Assembly: GCF_949628265.1 (NCBI RefSeq)
Contig: NC_088788.1
Coordinates: 20,565,835-20,629,834, forward strand
Direction of reading: 5' to 3'
Source of the DNA: Cloeon dipterum
Lineage: Eukaryota; Arthropoda; Insecta; Ephemeroptera; Baetidae
Length of the DNA: 64,000 nt
The notes under the pieces: model-generated
Seen by the model: the letters and a program-made list of their open reading frames with translations, nothing else
The model's database searches: none
Told to the model about the DNA's origin: nothing
Shown here: one piece after another, positions 12,401 through 24,798 of the stretch
Layout: every line of letters begins with the position of its first letter
Position numbering within the stretch: the stretch's first letter is position 1
Made by a program: the position numbers and the translations under genes

Positions 12401-15400
12401 CTCGTGCTCGCGCAGTAAGCACGCAGCTATTGCTGTTCAGCTGCTGCGTGAGGTTTACTTAACAAAACGTAAACAAAAAGCATCCGAAGCCCGTAAATAA
12501 TGAACTCCTTGTCGGGTCATTTCCACGCGTAGAAAGCAAGCTACTACAGCGTGCATTTGCATAACATAATCGGCCTGCTCGACCTCTTGACTCCCGACGA
12601 TTGGCCAGACGAGAGGTTGATCTCTGCCTGGACCAGACGAATTTCCTCACTCTTTAAGATTAGTCGCACGCCGCGAGCATATCAATTAATTTTTGAGATG
12701 ATGCAACCGCTTGTTCCTTCAAACTCTCACTGCAGCGTGTTTGATTATTGCGCAACTTTTATTTATTTTTAGGCGATGAGTCCATGTCGCAGAGCACCAC
12801 TTGTCCCGTTCCGAACCCTGGCTGCAGCTTTGTCACGAGCATATCCAGCATCACGAGCCTTGACAATGGGTATCAGGGCGATGGAGAAATGAGCCGCCCA
12901 ACCAGCGTAGCTGAAACGTCCTCGTCGATGGCCGCACCCCCAAATCCACCACCTGGACAACAGGCGATGGATGTGCACAAAATAAAGGTGGAAAAATAGT
13001 TCATTGGTTTTAGATGACAACGCATACATTTTTAATAACAACATTTTACTATTTTCCCTCCGAATTTTCAAGTTTATAATCAATTTTTCGCCTGTCCACA
13101 GTTTGATACAATGACCGACTCAGACTTCTTCAGCGATCCCGGTGCAACGGGCGCAGAAAGCGACAACGAGCAAGAAGCAGCGATGACCACTGGCGACCGC
13201 AAAGCGCGAGTGATTGACGGCACGCTGTACAGCACTTCCCCCGCAAACAGCGTGGCCCAGCCGCCCGCCGCTCACCTAATGACCTCTTCAGCCGCCACCA
13301 TCGAAGACATGGAGTCAAGTGGAGTGTTCTCCGACGTCGAGCAAAAGAGGCCGGAGCCTGTGCTGCCTGCGGCACCTTGTATTTCAGAAGAGCTTCCAAA
13401 CGAAGTCGAAATGGTTCCAGATGAAGACCAGATTGAGAAAAAGGATGAGCAAGAAAAAGAGAAGAGCGAAGAGGAGGAAAGTCAGCAGATTTCTAGCGAA
13501 AAATCAAAGGCTGAGAGCAACAAAGTTCCATTGAAGAAGAATAAAATGCCTAATCGGAATGTTTCGTCAAAGGTAAGTGACAATTTTTGCTTCAGCATTC
13601 AAAACTTATAAAAGTGAGAGTCGGCATTGTTGTTTTGCCTGCTCAGGAAAATCCCGACTCTTGCGACATTATCGTTTGCTCGACTGCCTCTCTGCTTGTG
13701 TCGTCTATTATCAATTCTGATTTGCATCCGCAGGTAAAGACGTTGATCAACAACGCCGTTCCAACCGCGGAACTGATTGAAAATCAAGAGAACAGAAGAC
13801 AAGTGAAGAACAAAGGATTGGGCAAGTGGGACGCTGTGATGAACAAAATCGCCAAAAGCCAAGCGGAGGAGAAGGCAAAGCCCAAAATCAAAGAGGTGAA
13901 GAGCCGAGTTTTTGCCAACTTGGCGTTGCAGCCGACAGCTCAGATTGACACCAAAACTAACAACAATAACAACTTACGAGGCTCCTCGCCTTTCAAAACC
14001 AACGGAAACATACCTTCTAGACCCAACAGTGCCAGGGCGCGGAGGGAAAATCTTTCCACATCAAAGCCTAGCAAAGCGTAAGTGCAGATATGTTTTTTTT
14101 TTCTAAAAATACACTGGAGATATTATTTTGCATACAAATCTTAACTGGTTACGCAGCTTGTAAAAAATGTGCATGCATGGCAAAATGTAAAACCACAAGA
14201 AAAACAATGACGAAGCATAAGAAATGCTTCGCCGTTTATCTCCAGCAGATGTTTCTCACATTCAGAGGTCCACCCACAGTTTTCTCACTAAAACATTTGA
14301 TTACAAATACAAACTTTGTCTCAATCAGCGCTCTAAGTGGGAAACAAATAAATCTGTCAACAGAAAGCGCAGCAAGCTGCGGGGAGCGGAGTCATCGACT
14401 TCACTGCAAGCAGCAAAAGATGATGCCAAAATCGGCTCGTCGATTAACAGTTCCTTGAGCGACTTGAGTCGGGCCTCCAATCTCTACAAGATCACCACTG
14501 GTGAGTATAGCGCATGCAATGAGAGCACACTGCCGCCAAGCGGCAGCAGATGTTTTTGTTGCAGAGAATAGCGATATGACATCAGCAGCTGAGCTAGCTT
14601 GTTCGCTCGGCATCAAATTCTTCTGGTTTCTAATTACACTTAATATCGTTTGACATAATTCAGCTTACTTTTTACTAGAAAGAATACTTAACAATATAAT
14701 GATAATGATCATCCTGTTTTGCAAGTTGCACTAATTGCGAGCACATACATTTTTTTCATATTTCGGAAGGAACTACTGTGTGGATTTAAGCTCTTATTAT
14801 TTTCTCTCCCAGAAACCGCTACTTGGACCGACTTATTCAGGTGCAAACAAGTACGCTCACGATTGAATGCGGTGACTCGCGGTTTTTCGCGTGGAAATGC
14901 AGTTAGTTAATCGTTGTGCGGATTCAACAGCTCTGCCGTAGAGAATGAACTTGCAATCAGTCACTCGGCGCGGACGCAAAAAAACTGAATGTTGCAGATG
15001 TTAATTCGATGTACACTCTCTCACGCAGCAAGTGTCTCCGGCAAAAAGCAAATCGTGCCAAACGCGGGTTTAAATTGCGCGTCTATTTAAAATTTAAAAC
15101 GCATAGTGGATGATGATTATTTGCTGTAGTTATTCATGTGTGGGTTTTGCAAAAGCGGGGAGGAAGCAATAGCTCATTTGATCGCGGCGCAGATGTTAGA
15201 GTGGTTCAAATTAGCCTGGATGCATCAGCAAATCTTTTCAATGCCAACCCTTTGAGATTTGAATAAGGCACAAATTCATCAATTAATATGCACGCGTCGA
15301 CACCAATGCCAGTTCGCGATCATTATTTGCAAGTCTTGTATTTTTAAATATATAAAATAATATTTTCAGTGCTTCGATTATACTTTTAAATTTCATTGGC

Positions 15401-18400
15401 TTCAGCTTCAAAAAATCAGATTTTGGCTTGCAGGCGGTGATCCAATCTTGCATACCAAACACAGTAAGCTACACCGTGCGCCGACTTGCAATCGTTACAA
15501 ATGGATGATTTAAACTGAAATCAAGCAGAACACTCGACTGCTAAGAGTCATATCAAATGGGAAGGCCAATGCCGCTTTGATATTTCGCTTCTCCTGGAAC
15601 TGTGAGCTCGATTTCTGGCAAAGGCGTTTTCAGTTTAAAGCGCTTTGGCTCGCTGCTCGCATTCTCGTGCCAAACGCAACGGAGTCGAATTTTCCGCGAA
15701 CAATACCGCGCATTGTTCGATTGTGCGACGTTTATTACACGGATTACAGATGTACTCGCACTAAAGAGCAGCCGTTGAATAAAAAACTCCAGAAAGGATC
15801 GACGACTTCCTTCAATGGCACGACTTATGTAAATATTTGAGACGCGCAAGGTGTATAAGAACGCTTTTCAGATGCGAGGAAATGACAATGAGCCAAGCAG
15901 TTTCAACACCGTGTTTGACTATAGCTCTCGACGGCCTCAACCTACTCTTGAGCGCTGAAAGATCTCGCTCGCGGGACCTGTTCTCCAATTATTTACACGC
16001 CCCCGAGCCATTCATCGCATTAGGATGAATAATATCGCACGCGGTGGAATCCGCGTGCTTCGATTTCCCATTTAATCTGGCGGGATCGTGCCGACGCCGG
16101 CGGTCATTTCTGGTCTGAAATTTTAACAAGCGGCGTCTGAAAACAGGTCTGCAAAGAGAGGCTTCTTCAAAAGGTACTTTCTCGCTAAAAAGAGAAAATG
16201 GATTGTTCAAATGGCTCTTTTCTAAATTTGGTGCGCGCGCGGTGATTGCGTTCCGCCGCTGCCTCGAGACAAGGAGAGGAGCGCTGGCTCTCAGGAGTAG
16301 CTCGTTCGCTCGCTTCCTTCGCACTCGGCGCGACCAGTTGGCGATCGGCACTCGTTCTGTTCGGATACACACGCACCCGCACCACACAACACGCGCGTGG
16401 ATTACTTTTGCGCTCTGAGATGAGACGGCCTTTTCGCACGGTGGCCCGCCAGGAGCTGCTTCCTTCGACGTGAATGCCGATTCCTGCCACGGCGACATGG
16501 GCCGTAACAAGAAGCGTTTCGGAGGTCAGTCTCGTCGGACGGAAAAACAATGCCTATCTCCCTTATCTGATCCCAACTAACAAGTAACACGAATCGAAGC
16601 GTGAATTTTAGCCCGTTTTGTCGTTTACGAGGAGGGAAGTGAGTGTCGCTCATTTTCAAATTCACTCGGCGTGTTTTGTACAGAGATTTCAATCTGGCAA
16701 GGATACGTGGGAAATTTAACTGTGCGCGAGAGTAATTAAAATGCACCAAGGAGGGTTCTGAGAACGCTCCACTCACTGTTTTTTCAAACAGACTGCATCT
16801 TTGTTTGGCTTGCGTTTCTTAGTAAACTACATCAAAATAGAAGTGTAGCAAAATATCACAGACTTTTCATCACATTTTACTCGCCGGCATCCATCTAGTC
16901 TAGAATCCAGTTATTAAATAATTATTTTAGGCAGTTTTAACGCTTAAATCGATCGTAATAAAAATCTCGAAAGTTAATCACAGTGAATGCTTCTTAATTA
17001 GAAAATCTGAATCATGAAACGCTGCTCTGCCTCATCAAGCACTAAAATTTACGATGTCCGCTTAGCAGGCTCAATTAATAAATTGAGCACACGAAACGGT
17101 TGCTGGAGCACTTTTTAGGCTGAAATACGCTTTTGCATTCTTCTGATGGTGATTCGCTTTTCGTAAAGAAACGCCGGCTGGACGCTGCAAATTTATTGTT
17201 TAATAACCGCCGCTCATCCTGTCGGTCCGCTCCCAGAGCTGCTCGAGTGAAGCACATTTTTCCACACTAACTGCACGCCTGTTTGCTCGAGCTTAAAAGA
17301 ACACCTGTCGAGTTCACGGATTCTGTGGAGGTCGAGAAAGTGTCATTGAATTAAATCGGCTCGAAAGCATCAATAATGGCTTTATCTCCCTTACTCGGTT
17401 GTCAAGCTTTTCATCAGCGTGCGTACTCGTTTGCACTTTATTGAGCTGGTTTGTTCCTTTGTTTGTCATTCACACAGCACGCACTGCAGAATCTCCGTGG
17501 CGCGGAATGAATGATCTCCCGCGTGCGCAAGTTCGCTTTCTCTTTCAATTCCCAAATCTGGAGCTTAATAACCCGGCAAACGCAATCGCGCCTTGCTGCT
17601 TGCTCGCATTTTAGCTTTCCGCCTGCCCTTGTTGCAGATCAAGGCTCAAAAAATAGCACCATCGGCACCAAGAAAAGCGCTGCCAAGGTGAAACCAACAA
17701 GCGTCGTCCGAAATATAAAACAAACCCCGACCAAACCCAAACTAACCCCCACTAAGGGTGAGTTGTCCACTGACATCATGGCTTTTTGTGGCTCTGAAAA
17801 CTACTTTTAACACCTCTTTTGTTGATTAATTTTTTGCTTGGACTGTAGCCGCTTGAGAATCATGTTCGTTTAACTGCACGAAGCTTAACATTTTTCAAAC
17901 TCGTTTTCAAAGGCGAAATGTGTTTTCGTTTTTAATACCACTTAAATGTTTTAGTACGTCATGTCTGGAACTAAAAAGCAAACAAGACACGGTTATTACC
18001 TGATTATGACAAATTTTGTGCAACACAGATTGATTTTTTTCAAATAAATAAAAATTAGACTTTTTTACCCTTTATATCTTACAAATAAAAATTAGTAACG
18101 TAAAAATATTTTTAAGTAATAGGTGATGCGGGAGCCGCATGCATACAACACCCTGTTGTGTGATAACCTTTTAGCCGTGCAGAAACAACCCTTAAACTGC
18201 CCATAATATGCCCTTGCATTTTTTACGCCTGCCTAACTAGTCTATAAATTGACAGTCAATAACACTAAAATCAAATTCAAAGTATTTTTTAATTTTTAAT
18301 TTCCTTGCTGTCTGCGATGCAGGCTAGCATGAATTTTAGGAAGTTTGATTACTTCTCAAACCAAATTTATACCCCACCAAAATATCAGGCTTAAATAAAA

Positions 18401-21400
18401 ACCCAACGGAATGCAATTTAAGGTTTTTTCTGCACGTTGAAAGAGTGCTCACATAAGAGGGTGTTACATATTATATATGTGAGTCTCCCGTATAACCTAT
18501 TGCTTTTTATTAATAAAAAAGTTTGTGCAGTGACTTCCGTCCCGTTTGTTTCCTCTTCAAGTATTTCCAGAGCGTCAACAACCCTGATGGATATCTTAAA
18601 ATTGCATCTGCTAATCGGTGTCGTTTGTGTTGCAGACCAAAACAGAAATGTGCACCCCCTTGGCAAGGAGTCGCCCACCCCGGCGAAGAAGCCACCCCCG
18701 GTGATCGCGCCGCCACCACCACACCTGCTCAGGGAGCTGGAGCACGCGTCGGCAGGGTGCGAGGCGATGGCGGTGCTCGTGCAATACCTGGTGCACACGG
18801 TCAGTGGCCCTTCCTTCCTCCTTCCCGCACAGCGCGATAACACTTTTTCGTTGCAGGTCGGTGCGTTCTCCGTCACTTCCTTAAGGTCGGAGCTCGAGCG
18901 GCTGAAAAAGGAGTGGGCGTTGACCAAAGCTGACCTCGGTGAGGAATAAATAAATAAATACGCGGCTGCGGCGGCACACGCTGATATGGCCTGCCGCGAT
19001 GTTTGGCAATCCGGGCATGTGCGCGCGCCCGCTTATTATTATCGTGCTTTTCGGCTAACTGTGACATTGGGGACGCCTCGTTCCCTACTTCTCTTAAAAT
19101 TCCCTCCCGATAAGGCGACCGACGCCTTTCCTGACGTGACCCAAAGATGTGTCCGCACGTTTCTCAGAACCATTCGAGAAGTGCCCCGTAATGTAATTAG
19201 CAGCGCTGTTTCGACCGCTGGATGCGGCTGAACGACGTCTGCGATGCAAATCCCTCCATGGCGCCTTGCTAACTAAATGCGCAGAGTTTATATTTATATG
19301 GCCCGCGAATTTGCATTTTATCCGACGCTGGTCCGATTTGGCATGCTAATGACACTCAGGTTATTTGAGAGATTGCCTGTGTCATTACTCGTAATCGCAT
19401 AATTTGAGCTCATGGTGATTTCCAACTCAGTTCCTTTTAATAAAGCACCCACTGTCACTTTCAACCTTTTGAGAGAACGTGGCATTTCATCAAAAAGTGT
19501 CATAATACATCACTTTTTACCAATTTAGGATCCTCATTGCTTGAGGTAAATTAAACCTGTGTGTGGTTAGCAAAACCATGAAACATTTTAAAGATATTAA
19601 AATTGTTGAATATGACTTTTAAGCTTTGTGTTTATTTATTAAGGATAATGGATAGCTAGCGAAATTCCTATATGAAAAAATTAAACAACACGCTCTTTAC
19701 CTGTCCATCCTTAGCAAATCAGCGCTGAGCTCTTCTCCGTTAATGATTACAAAATGAATGTTAAAAGAGCAAAAGATTAATTTCAAGCAAGCGTAGAAAT
19801 GACATACGGAACACATAACTTCGCAAAAATTGCTTTTTAGCAAAATGCCAGAATAAATTAATTATTGCTCTAATTTTAGTTATAAGTAGCGATAACAGTA
19901 TCAAAATTGAAAAAAGTAGCAATGTGACAAAAATTTAGGTAAAAATAATAGCTAATTTAATTAAATTCCAGACGAATCCAAAGCCACTATTGTTAGACTG
20001 CAGCAATCCCTAAGTGATGAGGTCCGAGTGCACGAAATGCATCTGGAGACTCGACAAGCCGAGTTTCAAGAAAGACTAGCCCAAATTGAAGTTGACAACA
20101 AAAAAGCGCTGGATGACGTCAACGCGAAGTATGAACAGAAGGTCAAAGAAGTAAGTGGTTCTTGTCCTTCATTATTTGGCAAAATTTCTGCAACGCCTGC
20201 GTTCGCCTCCACGCAGATCGAGACTCTGAGACTGGAAGCCGCTGAGAACCTGCAGCAGAATGAACAGGATTGGCTCACTGAACGCAACCAAATGGTGTCT
20301 GACGTGCGGAGCGAGGCCGAAAAGAGGCTGCAAGAGGGCTTGGAGCGCGAGGCAGATCTCAAACAGCAAGTGGACAAGCTCACTGCCCAACTGGCAGAAT
20401 CCACCAAGGACAGCAGGATGTTCCTCGAGCTGATGCACAAAGATAAGGACACACAGATGCAGGTAAGGGTTAGATAGATCTTAAATTCAAAGTGCAGTAC
20501 TTAATTCAAATTGGTGAATACAGATATGGTCAATACTTAAATAGGACCTTTGTAAAATTTTCATACTGAGAACTAATTTAAATATTTCAAACAACAATTG
20601 ATCAATGCCCCTATTCACCATAAATAAATTTTTGCTTTACCGTATTTAAAAAAAAAATTAAATTGTGATGAAACTAGGCGTCGGCTGAAAGGTGTTTAAC
20701 TTTGGAGAAAGAGGTGGACAGCTTGAGGGTGGTTTTGGACATGCGGCACGCGGAGCTTCAATCGCTGAGGAAAGTGGCCGCTGAAGCATCAGAAAAGTCT
20801 GACATGCTAATGACTTCTGAGATCCAGCTTGCTTCACTGAAGTCAAAAGTGGAAGACCTGCAGTCTCAGCTGCATTCAAAGAGCACAATTGAAATGTAGG
20901 CTCCAGCTAGCCATAAAATCATAATTTGACTATAAAAACACTTGATTTACAGGTCCTTGAAGGAGGAAAACAAATCACTTGCCAAATCATATTACGCCGA
21001 GCTTCAAAATAATCGTCGTTTGTCACAACTTCAGGAAGAACTGCAGTGGAGGATAAAGCAGAGTTCTGAAGTTATCAGCAGGCTATCTTCGTCATGTGGA
21101 GGTATAACATTTAATGGGGTTTGAATTATCTAGTAATATGATTTAATTCCTGGATTTTAGGTTCACCGTCTATGAGTGCCTCGTTTAAAAACTGCGCTAG
21201 TCCAGTCCCTAGTGGTTTCTCAGATGATTCAAGTGATTCTTGCAGGTTACAACTACGTTCCTTGTTGCTTCAGTATTCATAGTTTAATTACCAATAAAAT
21301 TTAGAGAAATTAAATTATTTAACATAATTCATCATCGTTGTTGGTTGATTCCATAATGCAGGCAGCCACACTCCATGTTAATTTTTCATTTGAAATTAAA

Positions 21401-22514
21401 TGCAGCTGCCTAGGTGTATCGCAAGCTGTTTATTTTCCTGCATTCTACAGAAATTTACTGAATAAATAATTAAAATGGGACGCTCCAAAAAGAATGGCCG
21501 GCATTTAATTCGTGACAAATAATTCTGATAATAGATTGTAAAAACACACCATACATAAAAATTCTAGATGATATTATAGCTTGAACCTTTTAATCGTAAA
21601 AATCCTTTAGATAATTTTTGTTCTGACAAATCTAGGATTTATTAAAGAATTTTTCAAACCGAATTTTTTTTCTGAAATCAAACTTACGGAATGGCTCAGC
21701 TCTGCGTGAATTTATAATGGGTATAGTAGTAAAATTTGGAGAGGATAGCTGATGTGTAGTACAAGAGTGGGATTTAAATTTTTTCATCTCAAAATTTTAC
21801 CAGTCCATCCTAAGTAAATACATGCAGAGCTGATCATTTCATAAATTTAATTTCACAAAATTATCTGCGTTTTTTCCTGTTTTCCTTTTTTCAATTATAT
21901 ATTTCTGTTGTAGAACATCTCACGGTCTAGAAGACTCGCCGTGCGTGAAGATCATGGCTCGGAAGAGCGACTCGGTAGCCTACCTGCTGGACATGAGCGC
22001 CGACTACATCGAGTACAAAATGTCTCGTAGCCAAATGGAGTCTCCCCGTGCGGCGTGCGGCACCAACTACCCCACAAAGAAGTCTGCCTCTTCGTCAGGC
22101 ATCCCAAGCCGAAAACCGTTGACACGCAAGGTTGCCTCGTCAGCCGCTACTTCAACGCCCCGCATGCAAATCAGGGGGCGCTCGCAGTCAGCGTCGTCAG
22201 ACTCTGAGAGTTTCGAGGTCAGCGACGAGGAGCAGCTGCGGCAGGCGGGCCAGAACTCTGCCATGACCACGTCTTTTGAGTTTTCCTTCAGTCTGCAGCC
22301 GCAGGATGCGGCAGGCGAGGCGATGGTGTCAGAGGACGACGGCCGCAACCAAATCGCCGGCAGCAGTAGCGTCAGTTCCTCAGAGAACATCACCATCGGT
22401 GACCTGGAGGAGGAACTGTCCTCCAAGCGGCTGCTGCAGGAAGTCCAGGACAGTCTGACTGAGGAGACCGGCTGGATGGAGGAGATGAAAACCGTTTCGG
22501 ATGAGAAGAGCTAG
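498..22514 (+). CDS. CAP-Gly / coiled-coil microtubule-associated protein (MTUS-like C-terminus)
   Basis: Coding exons: 498-506, 8780-9091, 10133-10357, 10815-10940, 11561-11966, 12773-12987, 13102-13572, 13734-14077, 14364-14500, 17638-17757, 18636-18799, 18857-18938, 19972-20150, 20217-20462, 20678-20895, 20953-21101, 21161-21245, 21914-22514. Every junction keeps phase and the sum is 4,089 nt (1,362 aa). The start is the three-codon exon MAK followed by GTGAGT. Residues 8-11 read SRIP, an SxIP-type EB1-binding motif. A CAP-Gly domain covers about residues 42-107. Its signature reads GLNDG instead of GKNDG, losing the usual lysine. Then follow Ser/Pro-rich and acidic low-complexity segments (108-840), a long coiled coil (about 843-1130) and a Ser/Glu-rich tail. 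The coiled coil, especially around residues 1085-1120, resembles MTUS1/2 (ATIP) C-termini as I remember them. Inference: a plus-end or lattice microtubule binder in the cytoplasm. The exon structure is strong; the family name is tentative. Confidence 0.85.
507..8779 (+). other. Intron 1 of the CAP-Gly gene (8.3 kb, no other gene seen)
   Basis: The donor GTGAGT at 507 and the acceptor TTGATTACAG ending at 8779 flank 8.3 kb of mostly AT-rich DNA. It holds only short chance reading frames on both strands. One GC/CpG-rich patch (about 2460-2870) looks like a promoter or alternative first exon and is listed separately. Large first introns of this kind often hold enhancers, but no specific site could be identified. 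Confidence 0.7.
2570..2717 (+). other. Possible alternative first coding exon
   Basis: A GC-rich open frame starts at ATG 2570 and runs to a donor (GACTCAG|GTACAC). It would encode about 49 residues rich in Arg, Ser, Pro and Ala. It ends in phase 1, so it cannot join the next exon at 8780, which needs phase 0. It could join the phase-1 acceptors at 12773, 17638, 18636 or 19972. It may instead be untranslated promoter sequence. Nothing beyond openness, composition and the donor supports it. Confidence 0.25.
9092..10132 (+). other. Intron 2 of the CAP-Gly gene
   Basis: A phase-0 intron of about 1 kb between GTACGG and an acceptor ending CAACAG. Reading frames inside it (for example 9510-9740) show no recognisable domain. 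I see nothing else in it. Confidence 0.7.
10172..10270 (+). repeat. 24-nt coding repeat (RLSP octapeptide x4)
   Basis: Four in-frame copies of a 24-nt unit lie in exon 3 of the CAP-Gly gene. They encode an octapeptide with the core RLSP[DE] followed by basic residues; copy 3 is degenerate (CLSP). Each copy carries a basic-flanked Ser-Pro, which is a plausible proline-directed kinase site next to the CAP-Gly domain. Confidence 0.85.
11967..12772 (+). other. Intron 5 of the CAP-Gly gene
   Basis: A phase-1 intron of about 0.8 kb between GTAATT and an acceptor ending TTTTTAG. AT-rich, no supported feature inside. Confidence 0.65.
14501..17637 (+). other. Intron 9 of the CAP-Gly gene, containing an internal promoter
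   Basis: A phase-1 intron of 3.1 kb between GTGAGT and TTGCAG. It contains a GC-rich stretch (about 15,990-16,530) that ends in a candidate alternative first exon. The rest is AT-rich with no supported gene. Confidence 0.65.
16497..16524 (+). CDS. Alternative first coding exon for a short, CAP-Gly-less isoform
   Basis: ATG at 16497 opens nine codons (MGRNKKRFG) plus one base before a good donor (GGAG|GTCAGT at 16525). It ends in phase 1, and the next exon of the gene (17638) needs exactly phase 1. The join gives GAT and continues in frame to the stop at 22514, for a total of 1,872 nt or 623 aa. The upstream 250 bases are CpG-rich, unlike the surrounding intron, as expected of a promoter. The product would lack the CAP-Gly domain, SRIP motif and RLSP repeats, and keep the coiled coil. 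MTUS1 in vertebrates also makes short coiled-coil isoforms from internal promoters. Supported by sequence only. Confidence 0.6.
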
Positions 22515-22675
22515 TGCTTTTTATTTTACCGCTGTAGTCCGAACTGAAAACTCTGTGCTGGTGATAAAAGTTAGTAAAGAAATTGCTATGCTATTCAAGA
22601 GTTGTGTATTTAATTGAATTGATTAATTATGTATCTAGTCATGAAATGCATTGATTATAAATCCCATCTATTGCA

Positions 22676-22681
22676 AATAAA
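22676..22681 (+). other. Polyadenylation signal of the CAP-Gly gene
   Basis: AATAAA lies about 160 bases after the stop at 22514 and is followed by a T-rich stretch. It is the first canonical signal downstream. Confidence 0.65.
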
Positions 22682-23683
22682 CAGCACACATAAAGTGTTT
22701 TAAGGTCATAATTGTTTTTCTATTTTCGTATTTTTATTTGACGCCCTATATTCGCGAAATTAATTTTATTGTTTGCCATCATATCCAAGAACAATGAAAA
22801 ATTTTAGTTTTCAGCAGTTACCTCTGTTGCATTCTATCAAAAAATATTATTCATGCCTCGCCTAGGTTCTAATTAATGATGATTATTTAAAACGTAATGG
22901 TAAATAAAAAAATTTAATCATTGACAAAAATTTTAATACACTGCAAAAAATCTTATATAACAAATACCCTACTGTTTTGGAGTACATATCAATGACATAA
23001 TACAGTACTAAAAGCCAGCAAACCAAGAAAAAGATTTGAAATTTTCATTCAAGGAACTAAGGATGGCATTGATGGTAGACTTGCTCTCGTTGGTTAAAAT
23101 TGAGATTTTTTAAGACTTTGTTTTATTAATAGAAATGTATAATCTCGTGAATAGGGCGCCAGTTGGAGCCGGAACACGTGGAGAAAAATTAAAATCTTAA
23201 CTTCAACCAACGAGGACAAGTCTGATAATTTCTTCATTATCAATAACGAGAATTTTTTAGGTGTCATCCGTGGTAATTTTAATGGAATATATAATATCTA
23301 TTTAAAATGGTTCAGGCCAGAGCAATGTTCTATGTTTCAACAAGTCAACTCTTTAAATATAGCAAAGATAAGAAGTGTTTTCGAGGCTACCAATGTGACC
23401 GCACCTAAGGAGAAGGGGCTTATTTATTGCTTTACACATAACGCGTATAGGGAGGTGGAACTGGCTGCTGGCGTGAAAGCGCAGAGAATGACAGTAATGA
23501 CAATGACAGTATTAAACTGGCTGTGCTGTGCCCGGTTGAGAGCGCGCGCGCTTAAGAACTAAGCTCTGCAGCTCTCGAGCTCTCTTGAGCTATCAATTTC
23601 CAAATAATTTTAAGGGAAATCAACCACTGTGGCTATATCGCCTCTATCATAAAAAATAGTAACAAAAATATTTGGTCGCAACC
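22682..23683. other. Intergenic: CAP-Gly gene to ACSF2
   Basis: About 1 kb of AT-rich spacer. It contains an imperfect inverted repeat (23,077-23,224, listed separately) and, near 23,500-23,680, the presumed ACSF2 promoter. No gene is supported. Confidence 0.6.
23077..23224. repeat. Imperfect inverted repeat (hairpin, arms about 35-40 nt)
   Basis: The stretch at about 23,077-23,117 (AGACTTGCTCTCGTTGGTTA...) recurs as its reverse complement at about 23,184-23,224 with a few mismatches and a spacer of roughly 65 bases. It could be a small MITE remnant or a structured transcript. Confidence 0.6.
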
Positions 23684-23804
23684 ATGTCTGTAGTTTACAC
23701 ATCTGCAGCTCTTAGTGCGACTTTGAAAATAGTGCCTCGAAGAATTAGTGCGAAAGCGACGATTGTCCGAAGGTAAGCAAGTCAATACTGATCAATCTGC
23801 TTCA

Positions 23805-23807
<3 letters not shown>

Positions 23808-23864
<57 letters not shown>
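23808..23864. repeat. (AT)n microsatellite
   Basis: An uninterrupted run of alternating A and T, about 57 bases, just downstream of the ACSF2 exon 1 donor, inside its first intron. Confidence 0.95.
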
Positions 23865-23868
<4 letters not shown>

Positions 23869-24187
23869 TAGTGATTTTATACTATCTTATTAATCCTGCG
23901 GACTTGAACAATTGATTTTCAAAAGACATCAGCGCGAAATCATGTGACAACAGAACTGCTTGGTTCATATCAGTTCATATTGCATCAATTCATACGCGAT
24001 GTAATTTTTGGGACGCGCACAAGTGTTTCAGCAGAGTAGCCATGTGCAGTGTCAACAGGCGAATTTTCACTGCCCCCAATAAAATTACGAGCAAGTATTA
24101 GCTAAATACAAATCTTTTGCAGACACAAGTCTACAAGTTACCTGCACTGCGCTGGACGAACGCCACTGACCTCACTCCCACCGAGAA

Positions 24188-24680
24188 AAAAGTCAACCAA
24201 AAGGTGCCCATTGGGTGCCCGCGTTCGGTCACCCGGCTACCCCCCGTGGGCACCCAGATGGGCACCCATTGGTTATACCGCATGTCCAACCCTTCGGGCA
24301 CCCGCGAGTGGTCATGCCCAGAATTCGGGCACCAAATGGGCACCCATTAAATGACCTTTCATAGAATCACCTTTTATGTACGTTAAAAGTATACCTGAAT
24401 TCAGGGAGCGTAATAAATAAGAGGCCGAGAATATTCGTTGACCAAAAGCTAACCATCGGGTGCCCGGCTGAGGTTACCACCAGTGGGCAGCCAATGGTTA
24501 CCTTTTGGCCACCTTTTATCTAGGGCTGTCAGGTGGCACTGGTGGCAGGTCAATTGACTCTGTCCTTTAAAAAAGTTAAATTTGAGTATAGCGCAAAATG
24601 ACAGCCCGAGGAAAGAGGTAGCCAAAAGGTAACCATTTGGTGCCCGCCTGCGGTTACCTTCAGTGGGCAGCTAGATGGGC
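24188..24680. repeat. Left subterminal GGTGCCC/GGTTACC repeats
   Basis: Three related blocks begin near 24,188, 24,442 and 24,616. Each has the order CCAAAAGGT, then GGTGCCCG, a GGTTACC or GGTCACC, and GTGGGCA. They sit at the left end of the insertion and are related in reverse complement to the array at its right end. Confidence 0.7.
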
Positions 24681-24798
24681 AGCACTTTTATTGGATGATA
24701 TTCATACAACAATTAAATTACAATTAAATAATACATTTGTTACATCAAATTTGAAGATTCATATTTTTAAAAATCCCCGAAAATCAAATAATGTGAAT

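Noticed and set aside
12748-12999. Read-through of the exon at 12773 to a stop shortly after 12987
   Set aside because: A good GT donor at 12988 and the phase-0 exon at 13102 continue the protein with sequence of the same style.
24117-24350. Extension of ACSF2 exon 2 into the repeat with a donor near 24,202
   Set aside because: It gives phase 2 and unrelated residues (Lys/Ser-rich), while the right-hand exon has an in-frame TGA and no usable AG. The conserved TPLTVG join argues for an insertion at 24,170.
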